Source: Clostridia bacterium
GTDB lineage: Bacteria > Bacillota > Clostridia > Christensenellales > CAG-138
Reading direction: 5' to 3'
DNA length: 64,000 nucleotides
NCBI GenBank assembly: GCA_016292635.1
Contig: JAEDIC010000006.1
Span: 1 to 64,000, forward strand
Each line of letters begins with the position of its first letter. Within the stretch, counting starts at the first letter, position 1. Positions 9,280 to 17,682 of the stretch are shown piece after piece. Made by a program: the position numbers and the translations under genes. Under the pieces are notes generated by a model. That model had not been told where the DNA came from, did not search any database, and worked only from the letters and a program-made list of their open reading frames with translations.

Positions 9280-9305
9280 AAAAAGCACCCGATTGGGTGC
9301 TTTTT
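9280..9305 (+). terminator. Intrinsic terminator after msrAB
   Basis: AAAAAGCACCC, GATT loop, GGGTGCTTTTT, 27 bp after the stop codon. The following 130 bp to the next gene hold nothing I recognise. Confidence 0.85.
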
Positions 9306-9439
9306 GTTTGGCCTGTTGATTCGGTTCGGATATTCCCGCCCGGAGGCGAAGCTATAAGCTTATAATAGTCGGTATGGCAGAGGTTATCATCAAGCGCATT
9401 GCGTTTTTTAACATTATTCGGTCGCACTGATTTCGCATT

Positions 9440-10591
9440 TTAGCCCAGCATTTCCAAAAATGCCTCTATTCTCGTTGATAGCTGGCCGCTGTCGCTTTCG
9501 GAGTAATCCGTTTCAAGCGCGATATACGGCACGTTCAGCTTATCCATTTCCCTGCGGATGAAGTGGCTTTCCACTGTATAGGGCGTGCAGGCCTGCAGAT
9601 CCACCTCCACAACTCCGTCAATGTTATATTCTTGAATGAGCTTTTTGAGCAGTTCCATGCGAAGGCTGTTAGGCGTCATGACGGAGCAGCCGATATCCAG
9701 GTATCGGGCCGCAATCGCCCCTACGATATCGTTATCGTCGGTATTCACCATTTGATACGCAGCCTTTATGCCGGAGCAGTTTTCAAAGCATACCACCGCA
9801 CCGCCGTGGGATTCTATTGCCTTTACGGTTTTGCCAAGCACGCCGCCTATGGGGCAGCCGGTGATGAGTATGCGCTTTGCGCTGTCCGCCACCGGCCTTT
9901 CACCGCTGTCGTATGCCTCCTGTATGTGGTCGCAGAGCGATTTCAGCTGATCGATGCGCTGCTGCGCCTCGAATACGAAGCCCGCACCCTCCAGCGCCTT
10001 GTACATATCCAGACCCATGGCGGGCGGCGGCGTTTGTTTTTGCAGCTCCATCAGCCTCATGCGCTGCGCTCGCTCCTCGTTGCGCATCATGGCGGCCCTT
10101 CGCAGGGCATCGTCGGTTATCTCCACGCCGAAGCGTTCCTCGAGAAACGCCTTGAAGCGGCGCACCTCCGCCGTCCATTCCGCAAGCGCGCTTTCCCGCT
10201 CGCCCTGGGGGAGATGCAAAATATAGGTGGGGCGAATATCGTCAAGAAGCTCGTACATCTTCTTTTTGCCGTCGCAGGTGGTTTCGCCCACTATAAGGTC
10301 GGAAAAATAAGTGTACGGGCATTTGTCCGACACCGCAAAGCCGTAGCTGGATTTTATCAGCGGACAAAGGTTCTTGGGCAGGTGCGCCTCCGCTGCGGGT
10401 ATAGTCTCGCCACTCATGCCGCACAGGCTCACAGGGGTAAAGCCCGCCGCATCCATTATCTCAAGGGGCGTAAAGGTGCAAAATATACCGGCAACCTTTC
10501 CTCCCGCTTCCTTAACTTTTTTTACTTTCAGGAATCCATTTTTACGCGCTTCGCCGAATTCGGCGAATTTTTCCGGAAGTTCTGTTGGCAT
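9440..10591 (-). CDS. Double-cubane-cluster anaerobic reductase (2-hydroxyacyl-CoA dehydratase D-like)
   Basis: A 383-aa homologue of 2-hydroxyacyl-CoA dehydratase subunits of the double-cubane-cluster type, single-subunit proteins shown in Carboxydothermus to hold an [8Fe-9S] cluster and to accept low-potential electrons from an ATP-driven activase. Cysteine-bearing motifs visible are LPKNLCPLIKSSYGF, VGETTCDGKKKM and CFENCSG. I place the start at 10591 (MPTELPEK), because GGGAGGAAT lies just upstream, rather than at an in-frame ATG 63 bp earlier. It closes the selenium-type operon; the partner activase is at 12665-13429. Physiological substrate unknown. Confidence 0.88.
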   Translation of the reverse strand: MPTELPEKFAEFGEARKNGFLKVKKVKEAGGKVAGIFCTFTPLEIMDAAGFTPVSLCGMSGETIPAAEAHLPKNLCPLIKSSYGFAVSDKCPYTYFSDLIVGETTCDGKKKMYELLDDIRPTYILHLPQGERESALAEWTAEVRRFKAFLEERFGVEITDDALRRAAMMRNEERAQRMRLMELQKQTPPPAMGLDMYKALEGAGFVFEAQQRIDQLKSLCDHIQEAYDSGERPVADSAKRILITGCPIGGVLGKTVKAIESHGGAVVCFENCSGIKAAYQMVNTDDNDIVGAIAARYLDIGCSVMTPNSLRMELLKKLIQEYNIDGVVEVDLQACTPYTVESHFIRREMDKLNVPYIALETDYSESDSGQLSTRIEAFLEMLG

Positions 10592-10643
10592 TGTTATTCC
10601 TCCCGTGTAGCAGGCCGCACAGGCCCGAAAATCATGAAAACGC

Positions 10644-10880
10644 TTATATGACAAGCTCGTATGCGCCGTCTATATCTATCCCGGCATCCTTTGCGGCGGC
10701 AACGAGCTCGTCCCTGCTTTCAATTGCCGCTTTCCATGCCATGCCGCATCCGGCGGTTATCTCCCTTGGAACGGGGATTAGCCTTCCGGGCAGCCCGCTT
10801 TCCTGACACAGGCGCTCCATGGCTATGGCTGCTGTGGTGGTGTGGAAGGTGATGATCAAGCATAGGGTCTTTTCTCTCAT
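10644..10880 (-). CDS. DUF3343 small protein, putative Se/S carrier
   Basis: A 78-aa protein of the DUF3343 family. The family is repeatedly found beside YedF, cysteine desulfurase and double-cubane proteins and is annotated as a putative selenium/sulfur carrier. The signature visible is an N-terminal beta-strand with F.TT..AI..E, then the conserved GCGMAWK cysteine at about residue 45, the likely carrier thiol. Its ATG overlaps the stop of the cysteine desulfurase gene by 4 bp, implying translational coupling. Function is inferred from family context only. Confidence 0.8.
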   Translation of the reverse strand: MREKTLCLIITFHTTTAAIAMERLCQESGLPGRLIPVPREITAGCGMAWKAAIESRDELVAAAKDAGIDIDGAYELVI

Positions 10881-12010
10881 TTGGCAAGCTCCCGAACCGC
10901 CGCTATCGCCGTGTCCGTTTCATATTCGGTATTGAACCAGGAAAAGCTGAAGCGCACGGCGCCGCGTTCCACGGTGCCTAATGCCGCATGCATCCTTGGG
11001 GCACAGTGCGCCCCCGGGCGGGTAGCTATGCCGTAGGATTGGGAAAGCTCGTCGGATACCTCGCCGGAGTCGTAATCCCGAATATTGAGGGACACGATAG
11101 GGGCACGGTCGCCTGAAAAGTCCCCGTATACCGTTACGCCGTCAACATCCTTGACGCCGTTGTAAAAGCGGGCCATGAGAGCGTGTTCCCTGTCGTGGAT
11201 GACGGAAACGCCGGTTTTTAATATATAGTCCGCTGCCGCGCCAAGGCCCGCTATGCCATGACCATTGAGCGTGCCCGCTTCAAGACGGGTAGGGTATTCG
11301 GCGGGCTGGGTTTTGCTGTAAGACTGTACGCCGGAGCCGCCAACCTTGAAGGGGGCTATCTCTATCCCCTCCGACACGCAAAGGCCGCCGGTGCCCTGGG
11401 GGCCCATAAGCCCCTTGTGGCCCGTGAAGCACAGCACGTCTATACCCATATTCTGCATATCAATGGGATAGCAGCCCGCCGTTTGGGAGGCGTCAACTAT
11501 GATTATGGCGTTATGCGCATGGGCAATCGAAGCTATGCGCCCAATGTCCAGCACATTGCCGGTAAGGTTGGATGCGTGGGTGCAGACAACGGCCCTGGTA
11601 TCCGGCCCAATGAGCCGCTCAAAGTCGGCATAATCCACATTGCCCTGCTCGTCTGCCCGAACAAAATCCAACGCAACGTTCCGCTCCGCCTCAAGGCGGT
11701 AGAGCGGCCGCAGCACTGAGTTATGCTCAAGATCGGTGGAAATAACGTGGTTGCCGGCGGCAATAAGGCCGGAAATGGCAATGTTGAGCGCCTCGGTGGA
11801 ATTGCAGGTAAACGCCACACGGTCGGGCCTTGGGCAGCCGAACAGCCTTGCAAGCTTTACCCTCGCATCGTATACTGTGCGAGAGGCGTCAAGGGCTCCT
11901 GCGTGTGTGCCACGGGAGCAATTGCCCATGGAGCTCATGGCATGGGTCACCGCCTCTATTACCTGCGCGGGCTTATGCAGGGTGGTTGCGGCGTTGTCCA
12001 GGTATATCAC
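10877..12010 (-). CDS. Cysteine desulfurase family protein (selenium-cluster type)
   Basis: A 377-aa class V aminotransferase-fold enzyme. It opens with MIYLDNAATTL, has the PLP-lysine in FTGHKGLMGPQG near residue 199 and a catalytic-loop cysteine in RPGAHCAPRMH near residue 336. These features match the short cysteine desulfurase family found in selenium-dependent molybdenum hydroxylase loci (the EF2568 type). It would release S or Se from cysteine or selenocysteine and pass it to YedF or the DUF3343 protein. It overlaps both neighbours by 4 bp (ATGA). Whether S or Se is the natural cargo is inference. Confidence 0.88.
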   Translation of the reverse strand: MIYLDNAATTLHKPAQVIEAVTHAMSSMGNCSRGTHAGALDASRTVYDARVKLARLFGCPRPDRVAFTCNSTEALNIAISGLIAAGNHVISTDLEHNSVLRPLYRLEAERNVALDFVRADEQGNVDYADFERLIGPDTRAVVCTHASNLTGNVLDIGRIASIAHAHNAIIIVDASQTAGCYPIDMQNMGIDVLCFTGHKGLMGPQGTGGLCVSEGIEIAPFKVGGSGVQSYSKTQPAEYPTRLEAGTLNGHGIAGLGAAADYILKTGVSVIHDREHALMARFYNGVKDVDGVTVYGDFSGDRAPIVSLNIRDYDSGEVSDELSQSYGIATRPGAHCAPRMHAALGTVERGAVRFSFSWFNTEYETDTAIAAVRELAK

Positions 12011-12615
12011 GGCTTGATGACCTTCCCGGCGCCCGCGAGCTTTTCGACTATGGCGTACATATTGGTTACGCTGCCAACGGCAAGCTTATCGGTAAGGCCG
12101 TAAAAATTAAGGCATGTGCCGCAGGTGAGTATCTCTACGCCCTGGGCCTCCATGCTCTTGAGATCCTCTATGGATACCGAGCCTTCCACCGTCACCTTGG
12201 CGCCGCCGTTATAAAAAAGAATGGCCTTGGGCAGCGTTTCAAGCTGAGAAACGGCGTAGATAAATCCCTTCATGAGGGTGCGCCCCAAGTCGTCCGCACC
12301 GCTGCCCATGCAATCCGACCCTATAGCGACCACATAATCGCCGCGTGCGTCAACATGGCAGGAAACATCCCCGCTGTTGGCAAAAACGGGGTCAGCAACC
12401 TCCATGGTTATGGAGAACAGCTTGTCGCCAAGTTTTTCGCTCCTGGATTTAAGGCCCTTGCCGTCAGCGAGCCGGGTGAGGTTCTGTATTGCGATCTCAT
12501 TGTCAACCTGAACCTCCAGCGTTCCCGCTTCTTTCATTTCGGTCAGCGCTTTCGTCGCCTTTACCACCGGTATGGGGCAGGCATCGCCTATTGCGTTTAC
12601 CTTGATATGTGCCAT
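12007..12615 (-). CDS. yedF: Sulfurtransferase-like selenium metabolism protein YedF
   Basis: A 202-aa two-domain protein. The N-terminal TusA-like domain holds the thiol cysteine of GDACPIPVVKA (Cys13). The C-terminal DsrE-like domain holds the LTCGTCLNFYG pair near residue 165. This architecture defines the YedF selenium-metabolism family, a phylogenetic marker for selenium use beside SelD. AAAGGAGG precedes the ATG. It lies between the activase and the desulfurase genes. It probably relays activated Se/S during cofactor maturation. selD itself is not in the window. Confidence 0.9.
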   Translation of the reverse strand: MAHIKVNAIGDACPIPVVKATKALTEMKEAGTLEVQVDNEIAIQNLTRLADGKGLKSRSEKLGDKLFSITMEVADPVFANSGDVSCHVDARGDYVVAIGSDCMGSGADDLGRTLMKGFIYAVSQLETLPKAILFYNGGAKVTVEGSVSIEDLKSMEAQGVEILTCGTCLNFYGLTDKLAVGSVTNMYAIVEKLAGAGKVIKP

Positions 12616-12664
12616 TTTTGTTTTGCCTCCTTTTATTTAAGCATGGTATGCCTGATAATATGGT

Positions 12665-13429
12665 TTACATATTTGCTGCGCATAATGCCGCGCCTATGGC
12701 TCCTGCGTACCTGCCCTCCTCACGGGCTTCAACGGTCCGTCCCAGCTCCTCCGATAGCGCCGTGCGGATGTATTCGCAGCCGCACAGGCCGCCGGTCAGC
12801 GCGATTCGCTCCATGAGCCGCACCTTGCTGCATTGGGACGCCACCTTCTTCACTATGGAATCCACAACGCCAAAGGCGATGTTTTCCTTGCTTTCGCCGC
12901 GCCCGATAAGGCTGATCACCTCGGATTCGGCAAACACGGTACACATGGAGCTTATGGATACGCCGCCGCCTTTTGCGGCGAGCTGGCACAGTTCATCCGG
13001 CCTCACCCCGAGGGTGTTCGCCATCACCTCAAGAAAGCGGCCTGTGCCTGCGGAGCACTTGTCGTTCATCATAAAATCGGTCACCGCACCGTGCGCCACG
13101 GTGATTATCTTGGTATCCTGCCCGCCGATATCAATAACGGTAAGTTCATCCGCACCATGAATAAAGCACGCGCCCTTGCCATGGCAGGTTATCTCGGTAA
13201 CGGTCTTATTCGCATACGGCACGGACACTCTGCCGTAGCCCGTGGCTACGATTGCCGCGCTTTCGAGGTCTATGTCCAAACCCGTCAGCCTTTGCCGTAT
13301 ACTCTCGGCCGTATCCACGCTGCTCCAGCCCGTTGGCTGAATAAGCTTGTGCGTTATTTCATCGTTCGCCATCACCGCGGTCTTGGCGCAGGTGGAGCCT
13401 ATATCTATTCCGATGGCATATTCCGTCAT
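12665..13429 (-). CDS. 2-hydroxyacyl-CoA dehydratase activase (ATPase, [4Fe-4S])
   Basis: A 254-aa ASKHA-fold activase. It opens with AIGIDIGSTCAKTA, has DIGGQDTK in the second phosphate loop, and the two cysteines that form the homodimer-bridging [4Fe-4S] cluster lie in NDKCSAGTGRF and ISSMCTVFAESEV. Such proteins use ATP to drive low-potential electrons into double-cubane or dehydratase clusters. The only candidate partner here is the reductase at 9440-10591. Its start overlaps the LysR stop by 4 bp. Length and motifs are typical. Confidence 0.92.
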   Translation of the reverse strand: MTEYAIGIDIGSTCAKTAVMANDEITHKLIQPTGWSSVDTAESIRQRLTGLDIDLESAAIVATGYGRVSVPYANKTVTEITCHGKGACFIHGADELTVIDIGGQDTKIITVAHGAVTDFMMNDKCSAGTGRFLEVMANTLGVRPDELCQLAAKGGGVSISSMCTVFAESEVISLIGRGESKENIAFGVVDSIVKKVASQCSKVRLMERIALTGGLCGCEYIRTALSEELGRTVEAREEGRYAGAIGAALCAANM

Positions 13430-14340
13430 TTATCCTTACCGTCCAGCTTTTTTACATAGTTCAAAAAGTGCTGCTCCGTTCTGGTGAGGCTGCGGCTTTT
13501 TAGATATGCGATATAGATATCCCGGTACGGGCCGTCGTTTTCCAGGTCAAAGCACAGCACTCTTCCGGTCTTTATCGCGTCGCCCGCCGCCCGCTCTGAA
13601 AGTATGGTAGTGCCCCGGCCCAAGGCTACCATGCTTTTTATTCCTTCGATGTTGTTCATGTATGCGGTCACGTTAAGATCCGAAAGGGATCTGCCTATGC
13701 TTTTTAGATAGTTGTCCGTTTCCTTTCTTGTTCCGCTGCCGCTTTCTCGCATTATTATAGGATAGCCCAGCAACTCACGGCCCAGGATTCCCTTGGACTT
13801 TTTTTGCGCGAATTCCTCGGTGTTTGGCGTTAGAAGCACTATCTTGTCCCGGCAAACGGTATGATAGCTCAATGCTGCCTTGCGGCTTACGGTGCCCACG
13901 AAGGCAAAAACAGCTTCGCCATTTTGTACGCAGTCGATGGCGAAGGCGCTGTCACCATCCAGCACGGAAAACCTGCATTCCGGCCGCAGGGCTGAAAAGC
14001 CCGAAATTATACCGGGGAGGATGTAGCTTGAGGGCACCGTTGAAGCCGCAATGGCTATGAGAGGGCTGTCCTGCTCCTCCTTGCGGAACATATTTTGCAG
14101 CATCTCCGCCTGGTTCAATATTTGCAGCGCCATGCGGTATGCTTTTACGCCGTCTTCAGTGAGCTCGATGTTCTTCTTTTCGCGGCGATGGATGAGCGTG
14201 GTCTGTAACAGCTGCTCAAGCTGGGCGATATGGCTGCTGACGGTGGACTGGCTCAAAAACAGCTCATCCCCCGCTTTGGAAAAACTTCGGTGCTCCGCTA
14301 CCTTTATAAACGCTTCAAGTTGCCTGAGACTTATGTTCAC
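13426..14340 (-). CDS. Selenium metabolism-associated LysR regulator
   Basis: A 304-aa LysR regulator, with the HTH at residues 1-60 (FSKAGDELFLSQSTVSSHI) and an effector domain containing IAASTVPSSYILPG, DGDSAF and ITI-like repeats. It is the first gene of the selenium-type operon and is coupled to the activase by an ATGA overlap. LysR proteins of this subfamily are annotated next to YedF clusters. The upstream region carries an exact GTGTTTAAACAC palindrome, a plausible autoregulatory site. It is paralogous to the LysR at 4846-5757. Confidence 0.88.
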   Translation of the reverse strand: MNISLRQLEAFIKVAEHRSFSKAGDELFLSQSTVSSHIAQLEQLLQTTLIHRREKKNIELTEDGVKAYRMALQILNQAEMLQNMFRKEEQDSPLIAIAASTVPSSYILPGIISGFSALRPECRFSVLDGDSAFAIDCVQNGEAVFAFVGTVSRKAALSYHTVCRDKIVLLTPNTEEFAQKKSKGILGRELLGYPIIMRESGSGTRKETDNYLKSIGRSLSDLNVTAYMNNIEGIKSMVALGRGTTILSERAAGDAIKTGRVLCFDLENDGPYRDIYIAYLKSRSLTRTEQHFLNYVKKLDGKDK

Positions 14341-14417
14341 TGCTACGTTCCGCCTTACTTGTGTTTAAACACAGTATACAACAGTGCGCCGCCAAAACCC
14401 AATGATTTAATATTCAT

Positions 14418-14450
14418 AAAATAGATAACGGCGTCGCCGTTATCTATTTT
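14418..14450. repeat. Perfect palindrome 1 of 3
   Basis: 16+1+16 bp exact inverted repeat (AAAATAGATAACGGCG and its complement) upstream of the LysR operon. First of three unrelated palindromes within 125 bp. Confidence 0.75.
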
Positions 14451-14457
14451 GCTGATC

Positions 14458-14496
14458 GCAATCAAAACCACCAGTTAAACTGGTGGTTTTGATTGC
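14458..14496. repeat. Perfect palindrome 2 of 3
   Basis: 19+1+19 bp exact inverted repeat beginning GCAATCAAAACCACCAGTT. No continuous U-tract on either strand. Confidence 0.75.
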
Positions 14497-14513
14497 GCTG
14501 AAGCTATAACCTG

Positions 14514-14540
14514 AATCAGCCCGTTAATTACGGGCTGATT
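14514..14540 (-). terminator. Palindrome 3 of 3, terminator-like hairpin at operon end
   Basis: AATCAGCCCGT paired with ACGGGCTGATT. The stop codon of the phosphatase gene lies in the loop. It probably ends the transporter/AOR operon, possibly together with palindromes 1 and 2. Confidence 0.55.
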
Positions 14541-15319
14541 TCTGTGCATATACTCTTAAACTCCGCAATCTCTTCTTCGGATATATTGGTCATTTGCGTA
14601 ATATATCCGTCTGCCGAGCCGAATCTTCTGTCCACCGCATCCAGCGCGGACGCAAGCCAGCAGGGACAGGCAGCAAAAAAACCCAGCACATACTCGGCGG
14701 CTTTGGGATCCCCGGTGGAAGATATGGCAGCCGCCCCGGCCTCCTCCAGCTCATGGTCAAGGGCAACGTTGGTAAGCAGGTAATCGGCATATATCTCTCG
14801 GTCGTCCGCTCCAAGCAGCCTGAGAAGAAGGGCGGTTATCACGCCCGCCCTGTCCTTGCCTGCTGAGCAATGGTATATCACCTTACTGTCAGGGAAGCGA
14901 ACCGTCGTTCTTATTACCTTCTCAATGCACCTGCCGGTATGGGCAGAAAGGGCCATTTCCCCGTATACCTCGCGCATACGCAGAGCCGATGAAGGCTCCC
15001 CCCGGCTATATCCCGCCAGTATATCCTCTACCTTATCACGCAGCGTTCTCTTGCTCTGGATAAACTTGCGGCGTCCGTTTTCCGTTATAGGCATATGGAC
15101 ATACTCCGCCCCCGGAATAAGCGGGTCGGGCTTATAGCTCCGCTCATTTTCGCTGCGCATATCAAATACGGCAGAAACGCTGCCAAGCTTTGCTATATCT
15201 TCATCCGTAAGCCTCCACAGCGCACCGGAGCGTATCAGATGCCCCGGCCTCACAAATCCGCCCCTTACTTTTATCCCGCCCAGGTCTCTGAGGTTCGGGC
15301 AGGCGGTCATTCTGTCCAT
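14528..15319 (-). CDS. Tyrosine-protein phosphatase family protein
   Basis: A 263-aa phosphatase with the N-terminal NLRDLGGI.V..G..RPGHLIRSGAL pattern and the P-loop HCSAGKDRAG (catalytic Cys followed by GKDR). This is the bacterial Y_phosphatase3/IphP group that acts on phosphotyrosine or phosphoinositides. The start at 15319 has AAAGGAA upstream and sits 5 bp after the AOR-like gene, so the two are probably cotranscribed. No signal peptide is visible. Its role in a metal-cofactor operon is unexplained; it might dephosphorylate a small metabolite. Confidence 0.85.
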   Translation of the reverse strand: MDRMTACPNLRDLGGIKVRGGFVRPGHLIRSGALWRLTDEDIAKLGSVSAVFDMRSENERSYKPDPLIPGAEYVHMPITENGRRKFIQSKRTLRDKVEDILAGYSRGEPSSALRMREVYGEMALSAHTGRCIEKVIRTTVRFPDSKVIYHCSAGKDRAGVITALLLRLLGADDREIYADYLLTNVALDHELEEAGAAAISSTGDPKAAEYVLGFFAACPCWLASALDAVDRRFGSADGYITQMTNISEEEIAEFKSICTEISP

Positions 15320-15323
15320 AGTC

Positions 15324-16874
15324 TTATTCCTTTCCGAAATACCTGTACAGCACTTTAACGAATTCCGGTATGCTGCGACGCACCGATACCGCAGCTCCGC
15401 TTCTAGCCATGCGCTCCTCCTCCGCAAGACACTCTCCCGCATACCTGAGCAGCTCTGCCGGGGTCACTTCTTTTCCTGTGCGGCAGCCGTATATCCCTGC
15501 CATAAGCTCCATCGCCTCCGGCCTGTTTATCAGCGCAAAGGACGAGAATACGCAAAGGCCAAGGTTCTCCATTATAAATATCTGCCGGTACAGGAGCTCC
15601 AGGTCTGTCATATCCCCAAGCTCCGGATAAAACCTGTGCAGGCTTAACCGCCGCTTGGAGTCGCCGGTATTTGCGGGCATGGTAACGCGCTTTTGTATGC
15701 CCGCGTCATCCGGATACATCCTGCCCAGCGCTGCCGTGCCTCCTCCTATGAGCCGCCCCGTAATGCTGCCGGCCGCTATTTCTTCCATAAGTGAAGTAAG
15801 AGTTTCCGGCGTGGGCTTTACGCCCGCCAGCTCCATATACATTGAAGCCGTGCAGACAAATTCGGTGGTATTAAGGCCCAACGCCATTCCTCGCGCCGAA
15901 ACAGCAGCCGCAGCCCCATTAAGCTCTTCTTCCGAAAATATTCCTCCGAAGCAGCCGGCCATTGCCGCCCTCACCTCCGCCTCCTCCGGCGCAGAGAATA
16001 CACGGCCGTCGCCGCTGCTGTGCCGGTTCAGGCAGCCTATAACGCAGCCCGGGGCGCAGCAGTAATTCAGCCTGCCGGCGCCCGCCGGTCTTGAAGGCCT
16101 TTTCCCTTTGGGCAGCTCCGGTATGGCGTCTTTATTTTTGAGAAGATGCAGTATCGTGATGGAGCCCAGTCCGGGAAGCGCGCCGCCGCATATGGGATCG
16201 CTTATTATAAGCGAGGCGAGGGCTTTCCCGTTTTCAATGACGCCCTTTTTATCTGCGCATTCCGCTCCGAAATACTCGCCGCACTTTACTATTACGGCAC
16301 GGAGATTCTTGCTGCCGGGTATATCGCCGAAGCTGCTTCTCGGGCAGGTAAAGCGTGGGGTTCCCTCCGGGTATGTGGTAAACAGGCCGCTGAGGGGCAG
16401 CTGCATATCGCCTGCCGGGCCTGTGCCTATAACGGCGCAGTCCGTCCCGTATTTTCCGCGGATTCTGTCAACTATCTCGCCGCAGGAAAGGCCGTCCAGC
16501 TCCGAAACGCAGGATATGCTGACCCCGTTTTTATCGATGTACGCAGCGCAGCGGCTGTCGCTCCTGCCTTTTATCACAAGGCCGGCTATGCCCAGCGACG
16601 CCAGCTTCTGGGGCATATCCCCCGTTATGCTGGATACGGCAAAGCCGCCCTCCGATCTTGCGGCGACCGTCGCCCGTGTAGCGCAGGGCACATGGCAGCC
16701 CGTAAGCAGGCCGGGAACCACCGCAAGGGCGTTATCCGGCGAAAGCCTGCCGCAGCCCTCCCTTGAATGGCGCCGTATCAGCTCCATAGCAAGGCCTCTG
16801 CCATAATGACCGGCGGGGACACTTTCTTCGGTTATGCTTTTATCCGTAAGATCGATTGCTATTATGCGGGACAC
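15324..16874 (-). CDS. Divergent aldehyde:ferredoxin oxidoreductase-like protein
   Basis: A 516-aa protein homologous to tungstopterin aldehyde:ferredoxin oxidoreductases. The N-terminal pterin domain is recognisable (GRGLAMELIRR, LSPDNALAVVPGLLTG, SFGDIPGSKNLRAVIV), as is the C-terminal NLGLCVFSS that provides the last cluster cysteine. It is shorter than typical AORs (about 600 aa), and the first three Fe-S cysteines are spaced C273-x3-C277-x3-C281 instead of CxxCxxxC. Enzymes of this type need W or Mo bis-pterin and ferredoxin. Context: XdhC-like factor, importer and selenium genes. Real substrate unknown. Confidence 0.82.
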   Translation of the reverse strand: MSRIIAIDLTDKSITEESVPAGHYGRGLAMELIRRHSREGCGRLSPDNALAVVPGLLTGCHVPCATRATVAARSEGGFAVSSITGDMPQKLASLGIAGLVIKGRSDSRCAAYIDKNGVSISCVSELDGLSCGEIVDRIRGKYGTDCAVIGTGPAGDMQLPLSGLFTTYPEGTPRFTCPRSSFGDIPGSKNLRAVIVKCGEYFGAECADKKGVIENGKALASLIISDPICGGALPGLGSITILHLLKNKDAIPELPKGKRPSRPAGAGRLNYCCAPGCVIGCLNRHSSGDGRVFSAPEEAEVRAAMAGCFGGIFSEEELNGAAAAVSARGMALGLNTTEFVCTASMYMELAGVKPTPETLTSLMEEIAAGSITGRLIGGGTAALGRMYPDDAGIQKRVTMPANTGDSKRRLSLHRFYPELGDMTDLELLYRQIFIMENLGLCVFSSFALINRPEAMELMAGIYGCRTGKEVTPAELLRYAGECLAEEERMARSGAAVSVRRSIPEFVKVLYRYFGKE

Positions 16875-16875
16875 T

Positions 16876-17682
16876 TTATTTTTCCTTTCCCTTCATGTGG
16901 CTGGTCTTTTTTCCATAGCGAACGGCCTGTATTTCGGCTATTATCGCAACCGCTATCTCCTCGGGCGTCTCGCCGCCTATATCCAGCCCTATCGGCGTAT
17001 ATACCGAATTCAGCTGTTCATTCGCTATTCCCTTTGCCCTGAGCTTATCAAACAGTGCGGCGACCTTTTTGCTGCTGCCTATCATTCCGATATAGGCGGC
17101 GTTCTTGCTCAGCGCCCCTGATAGAGCCTCGCCGTCGCAGGCGTGTCCGTGGGTAGCTATGACGAAGTACGCGCCCTCGGGGATATTCATCTCCTTGATC
17201 TCGCCTTCGAAATCCTTTACGCCGGCAAAGCGTCCGGCATTTTCTATCTTATCGGCTATGCTGTCTGCCGGCCTGTCGTCTATAAGCAGAGTATCAAACC
17301 CTACAAAGCCAGCAAGTTTAAGCACGCAGCCGCCTACATGGCCTGCGCCGCACATAACCAGCAGCAGCCTCGGTATGAAAACCTCTATCATCACGCTTAT
17401 ATGCCCTCCGCAGGTCATGCCCGTATCTGACGCGGGGGATGTCAGATCGTATTCCCTGAAAGCATTTTCTCCGGTCTGTATACACTTTTGGGCGTCCCGT
17501 ATGGCAAGCAGCTCCACAGCTCCGCCCCCGACCGTGCCCTTGGAGCTTCCGTCGGCGTATACTATCATTTTCCCGTTGCTTCGCGGCGTTGAGCCGTCGG
17601 CCTGGGCTATGGTCACCACGGCGCAGCTTTTGCCCGCATCGTAAGCCGCCGTCTGTTCCTTTACTATCTCTATAGCGTTCAT
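16876..17682 (-). CDS. XdhC family molybdoenzyme maturation factor
   Basis: A 268-aa XdhC/CoxI-family protein: N-terminal XdhC domain (GSTPR..G..M, GTVGGGAVE, CGGHISVMIEV) and a C-terminal Rossmann XdhC_C domain (LVMCGAGHVGG, DDRP, THGHACD, YIGMIGSSKK). Family members load or sulfurate molybdopterin cofactors; the selenium-locus subtype is linked to selenium-dependent molybdenum hydroxylases. I chose the ATG at 17682 because AGGAGGACGGT precedes it and it overlaps the MATE stop as ATGA. Here its only nearby client candidate is the AOR-like protein, which is unusual. Confidence 0.9.
   Translation of the reverse strand: MNAIEIVKEQTAAYDAGKSCAVVTIAQADGSTPRSNGKMIVYADGSSKGTVGGGAVELLAIRDAQKCIQTGENAFREYDLTSPASDTGMTCGGHISVMIEVFIPRLLLVMCGAGHVGGCVLKLAGFVGFDTLLIDDRPADSIADKIENAGRFAGVKDFEGEIKEMNIPEGAYFVIATHGHACDGEALSGALSKNAAYIGMIGSSKKVAALFDKLRAKGIANEQLNSVYTPIGLDIGGETPEEIAVAIIAEIQAVRYGKKTSHMKGKEK

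Noticed and set aside
9563..10651. A 362-codon plus-strand frame
   Set aside because: Lies opposite the double-cubane reductase, whose conserved cysteine motifs and RBS are clear.
9440..13429. Classical 2-hydroxyglutaryl-CoA dehydratase system
   Set aside because: Only one dehydratase-like subunit and no CoA-transferase or dehydrogenase; double-cubane motifs and selenium neighbours fit better.
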